A stretch of DNA of 64,000 nt from Planomonospora_B alba (GTDB taxonomy: Bacteria > Actinomycetota > Actinomycetes > Streptosporangiales > Streptosporangiaceae). Under the pieces are notes generated by a model. It ran no database searches. It was given only the letters and a program-made list of their open reading frames with translations, and was not told where the DNA came from. The stretch lies in NCBI RefSeq assembly GCF_039534085.1, contig NZ_BAAAUT010000022.1:48810-112809 (forward strand), written 5' to 3'. Positions 24,812-31,564 of this stretch are shown here, piece after piece (position 1 is the stretch's first letter; the number at the start of each line of letters is the position of its first letter). Both the position numbers and the translations under genes were made by a program.

Positions 24812-26158
24812 TCAGAGGTTCACTTCGACGCTCTCCAGGATGCCCAGGGCGTCGGGCACCAGGACGGCCGCCGAATAGTAGGCGGTCACCAGGTAGGAGA
24901 TGACGGCGTGCTCGTCGATGCCCATGAAGCGCACCGACAGGCCCGGCTCGTACTCGTCGACCAGCCCGGTGCGGCGCAGCCCGACGACGCCCTGGTCCTT
25001 CTCCCCCAGGCGCATCACCATGATCGAGGTCAGGCCGCCGTCGCTGACCGGGATCTTGTCGCAGGGCAGCAGCGGCACGCCCCGCCAGCTCATGACCTTG
25101 GCGCCGTCGATCTCGGTGACGTCCGGGTACAGCCCTCGCCGGTTGCACTGCCGCCCGAAGGCGGCGATCGCCCTGGGGTGGGCCAGGAAGCAGTGGGAGC
25201 GGCGGCGCCGGCAGAGCAGCTCGTCGAGGTCGTCGGGGGTGGGCGGGCCGGAACGGGTGTGGATGCGCTGCTTGAGGTCGGCGTTGTGCAGCAGCCCGAA
25301 CTCGCGGTTGTTGACCAGCTCGTGCTCCTGGCGCTCGCGCAGGGCCTCGATCGTCAGCCGCAGCTGCTGCTCGGTCTGGTTCATCGGCTCGTTGTACAGG
25401 TCGGCCACCCGGGTGTGGACCCGCAGCACGGTCTGCGCCGCGCTGAGCTCGTACTCGCGCGGGGCCAGCTCGTAGTCGACGAACGTGCCGGGCAGCACCG
25501 GCTCGCCGCGGTGGCCCGCGACCAGCTCGATCTCCGCCTCGCCGTACCGGTTGCCGGGCCGGGCGGGGGCGGGCCGGCGCAGATGGTCGCGGAGACCGCC
25601 ATGGCTCCGGACGAGCTCCGCCAGGTCGGCGCGGGACAGCACGAGGACGGTGCTGGGCGTGAGGGTCCTGGCCGTGACCTCGCCGGGGCCGGTGAGGTCG
25701 CCCAGATGGTCGCCGTGGGCCAGGATCCGCGCGACCTTCTCGCCGCCGTACTCCCCGGCGGCGGTCACGGCGAGCTTGCCGTGCGCCACCAGGACGACCT
25801 GGCCGGGCGGCACCCTCCGGTCCGCGTCGAGGTCGTGCTGGACGAACCTCCCCGCCAGGGCGTCGAGCACCCGCCCGTCGCCGTAGCCGCGCAGCGAGGG
25901 CAGCTCGCGCAGCTCGTCCGGGACGACCGCCACCCGGGAACCGGTCGCGACGAAGCTCACCCTGCCGTCGCCGACGGTGAGGGTGAGCCGCCGGTTGACC
26001 CGGTAGGTGCCGCTCGTCTCGATCCACGGCAGCACCCTCATCAGGTGCCGAGGGGTGATCGCCCGCATCTGCGGCGGGGTCTTGGCCGTGGTCGCCAGGG
26101 TGCGGGCGGCCCGCGTGCCCAGGCTCAGCCGAGAGCCTCCGGCCGCCGGAGCGGTCAC
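24812..26158 (-). CDS. Family 2B encapsulin shell protein, second copy with degenerate cyclic-nucleotide domain
   Basis: About 448 residues. The N-terminal arm RLSLGTRAARTLATTAKTPPQM and the VLPWIETSGTYRVNRRL segment are those of HK97-fold family 2 encapsulins. Residues ~105-195 hold the cyclic-nucleotide-binding-like insert that defines family 2B. It is shortened: the phosphate cassette reads GDHLGDLTGPGE where the first copy has GDYFGEQALVSTDAR. The shell domain then resumes (YGEAEIELVAGHRGEPVLPG ... YEPGLSVRFMGIDEHAVISYLVTAYYSAAVLVPD). The GTG start overlaps the geosmin synthase stop (GTGA), so the genes are translationally coupled. Two DNA blocks are almost identical to the first shell gene. 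Role: shell subunit of a protein nanocompartment, probably mixed with the first copy. Confidence 0.9.
   Translation of the reverse strand: MTAPAAGGSRLSLGTRAARTLATTAKTPPQMRAITPRHLMRVLPWIETSGTYRVNRRLTLTVGDGRVSFVATGSRVAVVPDELRELPSLRGYGDGRVLDALAGRFVQHDLDADRRVPPGQVVLVAHGKLAVTAAGEYGGEKVARILAHGDHLGDLTGPGEVTARTLTPSTVLVLSRADLAELVRSHGGLRDHLRRPAPARPGNRYGEAEIELVAGHRGEPVLPGTFVDYELAPREYELSAAQTVLRVHTRVADLYNEPMNQTEQQLRLTIEALRERQEHELVNNREFGLLHNADLKQRIHTRSGPPTPDDLDELLCRRRRSHCFLAHPRAIAAFGRQCNRRGLYPDVTEIDGAKVMSWRGVPLLPCDKIPVSDGGLTSIMVMRLGEKDQGVVGLRRTGLVDEYEPGLSVRFMGIDEHAVISYLVTAYYSAAVLVPDALGILESVEVNL
24826..25546 (-). repeat. Blocks nearly identical to the first encapsulin gene (second-copy side)
   Basis: 24826-25087 matches 28349-28610 with three differences in 262 bp, and 25221-25546 matches 28747-29072 with no difference I could find in 326 bp. 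The 133 bp between them (25088-25220) has diverged and is one codon shorter than its counterpart, and the cyclic-nucleotide domains upstream differ strongly. The pattern indicates gene conversion confined to lattice-forming parts of the shell. Confidence 0.85.
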
Positions 26159-28338
26159 CGCGCACCCGCCCATCCGGTGGGGAACGCGGCCGGCGCCAGG
26201 GAGGCGATCCGCACCGTGGCGGTGCCGAGGCCGGTGGGGCCCTGTGTCCACCGCACCGCCGCGGGACGAGCCGGGTCGCCGCGGTAGCGCGGGGTCGTCC
26301 GGTGCCAGCGCAGGACGGACGCCATCCACCGCTGCAGGGCGGCCACGTAGCCGCCGACCGCCTCACGGGTGGGGGTGTCGGCCCCGGTCCTGTCGAGCAG
26401 GGCCGGCAGATCGACCGCGGTGACGTACTCGAACTGCTTGATCCGGGAGGTCATCAGGGCGTCGACGACCGCCATCGCCTCTTCGGGGCCGCAGCCGAGG
26501 AAGTTCTGCATGACCAGGACGCAGTTGTGCAGCTCGCCCTCGAACTGGATCTCCTTGCGGTAGGAGACCACGTCGTTGACCATGAAGGCGTAGTCCTGGG
26601 CGGCACCGGTCATGCCGAGGAGCTCACGGGTGCGGTGGAGCCCGGCGGGGACGCCCCGGCCGGGGGCGAGCCGGGTCAGGGCCACCGTCAGGTCGGAACC
26701 GAAGGTCTTGCGGCGCATCTCGATGTAGTCGACCGGGTCGGGCACCCGGTGCTGGGCCTGGTTGGCCAGCTCCCACAGCCAACTGTCGATCATGTCCTCG
26801 ACCGCGGCGCGGAACGCTCTGCGCGACTCCGCCGGCATCGGCCCGGCGGTGCGCGGCCACAGGTCGGCCAGGCCCCGCTCCACCGCGTTGAGCGGGACGG
26901 GGACCGCGGCCGGGTCCAGCGGCATGAACCCCCGCAGGCGCCGGTTGAGGAGTTTGGCGCCGACCAGGTCGCGGGAGGCGCCGAAGACCCGGGGGTAGTA
27001 GTCGTCGGCGTAGGTGGCCCAGGTCAGCCAGTTCGTCACCGTGATCAGTTCCCCGGCCGGGGCGTCCGGGACGAAACCCGAGGCGCACAGCGCGCAGTCC
27101 AGCTCGGCGAGCTGGCGCTCGGTCCAGACGGGAACGGCCGGGATGCCGGGGACGGGGTCGAGGAAGCCCATCGCCGCGCCCCACGCCACGTCGGCCGCCC
27201 GGGCCTCCTCCAGGTGCGGGTTGTCGCGCAGCGCGAAGGGCATGTACGGCTCCGGCGGCCGTACCGTGACCTCCGCGTAGGGGATGTGGGTGTGGTTGCG
27301 CAGCCCTCCCGGGCCGGTCAGATGGGCCCGTGAGACGTTCATGCCGAGCACCCCGCCCGGGCGGCCCGTCTTGGTGTAGCGGCTGGAGGCGGTGTGCCAG
27401 GCGTGGCCGCCGGCCTGCCAGTCCTGCAGCCCTTTGACGTAGCGCAGGACGTGGTCCTGCTCGGCGGGCGAGACGCCCTCGTCGGTGAAGAGCGACGGCA
27501 GTTCGGTCAGCGCGGTGTGCTCGAACTGGTGCAGCCGCGAGGTGAGCAGGTCGTTGGTGATCTCCACCGCCCGCCGGGTGTCACAGCCGAAGAACCGCTC
27601 GCAGACCAGGACGCAGTTGGACAGCTCGCCCTCCTGCCGCACCTCCCGTTCGTAGGAGAACAGGTCGTTGCGCAGGTGCACGGCGTCGGCGAACGATTCG
27701 GTCAGCACGCGGACCGGCCTGCTGCCGGCGAGCCGGGCCGGCAGTTCGGCCCCTGCCGCGTGCTCGACCAGGGCGGCCGACCAGGGGGCGCCGCCCACCT
27801 TGCGGCGCTCCTCGATGTACTCGATCGGGTTGGACACCGCCTCGCGCTCGATGTGGAACAGCTCCCACATCGACTCCTGGATCAGGTCCCGGGTGACGCG
27901 GACGAACCGGTCGCGCCAGGCCGGCGACATCGCGGGCACGGTGCGCGGCCACAGGTCGGCCAGCCCCCGCTCGACCGGGTTGGCCGGTGCGGGCGGGGTA
28001 TCGGCCATGAAGGCGTCGAGCCGGTCCAGGTAGGCCTGGGCGCCCTCGGCGTCCCGGCTTTTCTTGAAGGTCTCCAGGAAGTGGTCGTCGAAGTAGAACA
28101 CCCAGACGTACCAGTCGGTGATCAGGTCCAGTTCGGCGGACGGGCAGTCGGGATGGGTGTAGGCGCACATCAGGCCGTAGTCCATGGCCTCCAGCCGTTG
28201 CTCGTCCCAGATGTCGGGGTCGTCGAGCATGCCCATGGCCGCCGCCCAGGCGTGGGTGTGCGCGCGTGCGGTCTCCAGGTGGGGGTTGAGGCGGGGAGGG
28301 TGGGGGAGGTAGAAGTCCGGCAGCGTGTACGAGGACAT
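26155..28338 (-). CDS. geoA: Geosmin synthase (two-domain germacradienol/geosmin synthase)
   Basis: About 727 residues, the normal length. It converts farnesyl diphosphate to germacradienol/germacrene D (N-terminal domain) and germacradienol to geosmin plus acetone (C-terminal domain). The N-domain has the metal motif DDHFLE (84-89) and the NSE triad NDLFSYERE (224-232). The C-domain has DDYYP (445-449) and NDVVSYRKE (588-596). These match the four metal sites of the known bifunctional enzyme. The ATG shares a base with the stop of the first encapsulin gene (TGATG), and its own stop overlaps the second encapsulin start (GTGA). It thus lies between two shell genes in a tightly coupled operon. 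The N-terminus has no long disordered leader of the kind expected for family 2B cargo loading. Confidence 0.93.
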   Translation of the reverse strand: MSSYTLPDFYLPHPPRLNPHLETARAHTHAWAAAMGMLDDPDIWDEQRLEAMDYGLMCAYTHPDCPSAELDLITDWYVWVFYFDDHFLETFKKSRDAEGAQAYLDRLDAFMADTPPAPANPVERGLADLWPRTVPAMSPAWRDRFVRVTRDLIQESMWELFHIEREAVSNPIEYIEERRKVGGAPWSAALVEHAAGAELPARLAGSRPVRVLTESFADAVHLRNDLFSYEREVRQEGELSNCVLVCERFFGCDTRRAVEITNDLLTSRLHQFEHTALTELPSLFTDEGVSPAEQDHVLRYVKGLQDWQAGGHAWHTASSRYTKTGRPGGVLGMNVSRAHLTGPGGLRNHTHIPYAEVTVRPPEPYMPFALRDNPHLEEARAADVAWGAAMGFLDPVPGIPAVPVWTERQLAELDCALCASGFVPDAPAGELITVTNWLTWATYADDYYPRVFGASRDLVGAKLLNRRLRGFMPLDPAAVPVPLNAVERGLADLWPRTAGPMPAESRRAFRAAVEDMIDSWLWELANQAQHRVPDPVDYIEMRRKTFGSDLTVALTRLAPGRGVPAGLHRTRELLGMTGAAQDYAFMVNDVVSYRKEIQFEGELHNCVLVMQNFLGCGPEEAMAVVDALMTSRIKQFEYVTAVDLPALLDRTGADTPTREAVGGYVAALQRWMASVLRWHRTTPRYRGDPARPAAVRWTQGPTGLGTATVRIASLAPAAFPTGWAGAR

Positions 28339-29753
28339 CAGGCGACCTCGACGCTCTCCAGGATGCCCAGGGCGTCGGGCACCAGGACGGCCGCCGAATA
28401 GTAGGTGGTCACCAGGTAGGAGATGATGGCGTGCTCGTCGATGCCCATGAAGCGCACCGACAGGCCCGGCTCGTACTCGTCGACCAGCCCGGTGCGGCGC
28501 AGCCCGACGACGCCCTGGTCCTTCTCCCCCAGGCGCATCACCATGATCGAGGTCAGGCCGCCGTCGCTGACCGGGATCTTGTTGCAGGGCAGCAGCGGCA
28601 CGCCCCGCCACGCGGGTGCCTTCTGCCCGTTGACCTCCACGCTCTGCGGGTAGATCCCCCGGCTGTTGCACTGGCGCGCGAACGCCGCGATCGCCCTGGG
28701 GTGGGCGAACAGGACGGTCGGGTTCTTCCAGACGGTGGCGAGCAGGTCGTCGAGGTCGTCGGGGGTGGGCGGGCCGGAACGGGTGTGGATGCGCTGCTTG
28801 AGGTCGGCGTTGTGCAGCAGCCCGAACTCGCGGTTGTTGACCAGCTCGTGCTCCTGGCGCTCGCGCAGGGCCTCGATCGTCAGCCGCAGCTGCTGCTCGG
28901 TCTGGTTCATCGGCTCGTTGTACAGGTCGGCCACCCGGGTGTGGACCCGCAGCACGGTCTGCGCCGCGCTGAGCTCGTACTCGCGCGGGGCCAGCTCGTA
29001 GTCGACGAACGTGCCGGGCAGCACCGGCTCGCCGCGGTGGCCCGCGACCAGCTCGATCTCCGCCTCGCCGTAGGCGTTCCGGGGGCGGCCGGGGTCGTCC
29101 TGGGAGCGCCGGACGTGGGTGCGCAGGCTCTCCGACCGGTCGGCGAGCCGTTCGTAGGCGTCCCGGGCCAGGGCGAGCACCGTGCAGGCGGTGGTGGCCT
29201 TGACGGTGTGCTCCCACCGCGCGTCCGTGCTCACCAGCGCCTGCTCGCCGAAGTAGTCGCCGTCGGCGAGCACGCCGATGAGCGCCTGGCCTCCGTAGGG
29301 GCCGTCACCGAGCTTGTCGACCTTGCCGTGGGCCAGGAGGAAGACCTCGTCCACCGGGCGGCCCGCTTCCACGATCACCTGGCCGGGTTCGTACTCGCGC
29401 TGGACGAACTGCTCCGCCAGATCCGCCAGCACGTCGGCGTCGCCGTACCCCCGCAGCGGGGGGAGCTCGCACAGCTCGGCCGGGATGACCTTGACCTGGG
29501 CGCCGGTGGAGGTGAAGGTGACCCTGCCGTCGGCGATCTGGTAGGTGAGCCGCCGGTTGACCCGGTAGGCGCCGCCGACGGCCTCGACCCACGGCAGCAT
29601 GCGCAGCAGGTGCCGCGAGGTGATCGCCTGCATCTGCGGCGGGGTCTTGGTCGTGGTGGCCAGGTTGCGCGCGGCCCTGGTGCCCAGGCTGAGCCGGTTG
29701 TCCTGAGGCTCGCCGGCGTCGCGGGTGCCGTCGGGCATGGTGGATTCGGTCAT
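28338..29753 (-). CDS. Family 2B encapsulin shell protein, first copy
   Basis: About 471 residues. The arm and first shell segment are LSLGTRAARNLATTTKTPPQMQ and LLRMLPWVEAVGGAYRVNRRL (23-69). A cyclic-nucleotide-binding-like domain occupies ~105-215 (YEPGQVIVEAGRPVDEVFLLAHGKV, cassette GDYFGEQALVSTDARWEHTVKA). The rest of the HK97-like shell fold follows from YGEAEIELV (228) to the C-terminus. Family 2B shells have been reported around terpene cyclases and prenyltransferases, which fits the next gene, geosmin synthase, coupled by TGATG. An alternative ATG lies at 29762 with AGGA four bases upstream; it would add three residues. Being first in the operon, with a complete nucleotide domain, it is probably the main shell subunit. 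Confidence 0.92.
   Translation of the reverse strand: MTESTMPDGTRDAGEPQDNRLSLGTRAARNLATTTKTPPQMQAITSRHLLRMLPWVEAVGGAYRVNRRLTYQIADGRVTFTSTGAQVKVIPAELCELPPLRGYGDADVLADLAEQFVQREYEPGQVIVEAGRPVDEVFLLAHGKVDKLGDGPYGGQALIGVLADGDYFGEQALVSTDARWEHTVKATTACTVLALARDAYERLADRSESLRTHVRRSQDDPGRPRNAYGEAEIELVAGHRGEPVLPGTFVDYELAPREYELSAAQTVLRVHTRVADLYNEPMNQTEQQLRLTIEALRERQEHELVNNREFGLLHNADLKQRIHTRSGPPTPDDLDDLLATVWKNPTVLFAHPRAIAAFARQCNSRGIYPQSVEVNGQKAPAWRGVPLLPCNKIPVSDGGLTSIMVMRLGEKDQGVVGLRRTGLVDEYEPGLSVRFMGIDEHAIISYLVTTYYSAAVLVPDALGILESVEVA
28349..29072 (-). repeat. Blocks nearly identical to the second encapsulin gene (first-copy side)
   Basis: 28349-28610 and 28747-29072 are the counterparts of 24826-25087 and 25221-25546. 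Together they make 588 bp of almost perfect identity between two genes whose other parts are clearly different. They could also act as recombination targets that would delete geoA. Confidence 0.85.
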
Positions 29754-30035
29754 GTACACCATCCATTCCTGTCGATGACCGGTTTTCGGGGGCCGGGCCC
29801 GCCGTGGTGAGCGGAGCCCGGCGGGCAGGGGGGAGGTCGGGTCCTCCCGGGGGAGGGCGAGCGGCCGCACGTCGGTGCAGCCGTGTCCGGCCGGTCGCCG
29901 CAGAGGTCCGGTGACCGGGTGCGCGGGAGCGGGGGCACCGGAGCCGGCACCGATGGTCCGCACTCCGGCCGGCCACCGCTCCCGGACGTCGTCGTGTGGT
30001 CGGCCAGGTGTCCGCCCGTGCCGTGGGCGTTCCTC
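29754..30035. other. Intergenic region upstream of the encapsulin-geosmin operon
   Basis: About 280 bp with no convincing gene on either strand. It must hold the promoter of the encapsulin-geosmin operon unless transcription continues from the prenyl synthase upstream. An 8-bp stem (gcccgccg 29797-29804, cggcgggc 29819-29826) lies ~45-75 bp before the first shell gene start and could fold in the leader RNA. Confidence 0.5.
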
Positions 30036-31112
30036 CTACAGGACCCGGTGGGTCAGCCGGTCGGCCAGCAGCGCCAGTGCTTCGCGTGCCCGTTCCGGGA
30101 TCGTGCCCTCGCGCAGCGCCCCGAGGGCCCGGCCGACCCGCCGGGTGATCAGTTCTTCGACGTGGGCGAGCGCTCCGGTGTCCACGATGACCTGCCGCAG
30201 GACGGCCGCGTGCGGCTCGTCCAGGTCGGGGTTGCCGTGCCAGACGCGCAACCGGTCGCGTTGCGGGCCCGAGGCGTGGGCGAACGCGTATGCGATCAGC
30301 GCGGTCTGCTTCCCCTCCCGCAGATCGTCGACGACCGGCTTCCCGGTGACCGCGGTGTCACCGAAGACGCCCAGGACGTCGTCGCGGAGCTGGAACGCCT
30401 CGCCCAGCGGCAGGCCGAACCGGGAGTACGCGTCCAGCAGCGGCGGCTCGGCCCCGGCGAGCGCCCCGCCGATCTGCAGCGGCCGCTCGACGGTGTACTT
30501 GGCCGTCTTGTAGTGCGCCACCCGCAGGGCCTGCTCGACGCTCGCGCCCTCGCGCAGGCGCGCCAGGATGTCGAGGTACTGACCGGAGATCACCTCCGTC
30601 CGCATCCGGTTGAACAGCGACCGGGCGGCGTGCACGCGCTCGCTGTCCGCCTCGACCTCACCCAGCAGCTCGTCGGCCCACGCCTGGGCGAGCACTCCCA
30701 GCAGGACCGCCGCGGAGCGGCCGAAGTCCTGCCCCGCGGGCCGCGGATCGGAGCCGGCGAGGCCGCGGTGGACCGTCGGACGCCCTCGGCGCAGTTCGCT
30801 GCCGTCCATGACGTCGTCGTGCACGAGCAGGCCGGCGTGGCAGAGCTCCAACGCGGCGCCCGCACTGACCGCGGACGCCTCCTCGGACTCCTCGCCGCCG
30901 GCACCGTACCACCCCCAGTAGCACAGGATCGGCCGGATCCTTTTCCCGCCGTCCACCACGAAGTCCCGCAACGACCGGTATCCCTTGATCACGTCCGGGT
31001 CGTCGACGGGGGAAAGGTGCGAGTCCATGAATCGGACCAGCCGGTCGTCGACTTTTCTCCGCACCCGCTCGATGGTCCGGCCGATCGGCGCCTGTACGGC
31101 TTCCGCCGCCAT
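30036..31112 (-). CDS. Polyprenyl diphosphate synthase (FPP/GGPP synthase type)
   Basis: About 358 residues. It extends allylic diphosphates with IPP. The first aspartate-rich motif is LVHDDVMDGSELRRGRPTVH and the second region is FQLRDDVLGVFGDTAVTGKPVVDDLREGKQT, the wording usual for actinobacterial short-chain synthases. VDGGKRIRPILCYWG marks the IPP site. Chain length is not certain. AGGAG lies seven bases before the ATG at 31112 (MAAEAVQ), which I prefer to the ATG at 31145, which lacks one. It precedes the encapsulin/geosmin operon on the same strand and could supply its farnesyl diphosphate. It has no long disordered extension that would suggest encapsulation. Confidence 0.9.
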   Translation of the reverse strand: MAAEAVQAPIGRTIERVRRKVDDRLVRFMDSHLSPVDDPDVIKGYRSLRDFVVDGGKRIRPILCYWGWYGAGGEESEEASAVSAGAALELCHAGLLVHDDVMDGSELRRGRPTVHRGLAGSDPRPAGQDFGRSAAVLLGVLAQAWADELLGEVEADSERVHAARSLFNRMRTEVISGQYLDILARLREGASVEQALRVAHYKTAKYTVERPLQIGGALAGAEPPLLDAYSRFGLPLGEAFQLRDDVLGVFGDTAVTGKPVVDDLREGKQTALIAYAFAHASGPQRDRLRVWHGNPDLDEPHAAVLRQVIVDTGALAHVEELITRRVGRALGALREGTIPERAREALALLADRLTHRVL

Positions 31113-31145
31113 GGGCAACTCCTCGCTGACGATTTCCGTTCCCAT

Positions 31146-31564
31146 CCGGGAATCTAAACGAGGCTCCAGGAAATAGGAATACCCATTTCAACTTTAGGGA
31201 ATTTTTCCTAAAAATGCATATTGATCACACATGGGGGGCGAGACCGATTTATAGGAGATGAGGGCGCATAGGATATTTATTCGCTTTCTAGCGCTTCATG
31301 TCTCCCGCAGTACCGTCCCCGCGCCGTAAGACGTGCCCGGGAAGGCCGGTGGCGGAGCACCCCGCGGCGTCGGCCCGCCCCGCCGGAGAACATCCGCGCC
31401 CCGGCGGCGGCTCCGCTGCCCCGGGAGCGGCGAGCGGACCGGACCGTGCGCAGCGGGGCGGCACGGGTGCCCGCGCGGACCCGGTGGGGGGACCCGCCTC
31501 GGAGCGCGCAGCGCGGGCGGTGCCTTTTTCCTCAGGTCGCTCCGGGACATCCGATAAGTCTTCC
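31146..31564. other. AT-rich promoter region and uncertain 5' part of the MCP frame
   Basis: 31146-31297 is unusually AT-rich and contains TTTAGG (31193-31198) and its complement CCTAAA (31207-31212), an inverted repeat upstream of the prenyl synthase. From 31298 a frame continuous with the MCP gene is open (starting MSPAVPSPRRK), but its 89 residues are Pro/Ala/Gly/Arg low complexity with no ribosome site, so I treat it as probably untranslated leader. Confidence 0.45.

Noticed and set aside
26155..29217. A 1020-codon minus-strand frame joining antisense-like sequence in the first encapsulin gene to geosmin synthase
   Set aside because: The N-terminal third is the first shell gene read in the wrong frame (Arg/Pro/Ala-rich). 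The real geoA starts at 28338 with a TGATG overlap.
31298..31564. N-terminal extension of the CHASE4/MCP/PilZ receptor
   Set aside because: No ribosome site, low-complexity Pro/Ala/Gly/Arg composition, and the membrane helix of the receptor begins right after the GTG at 31565.
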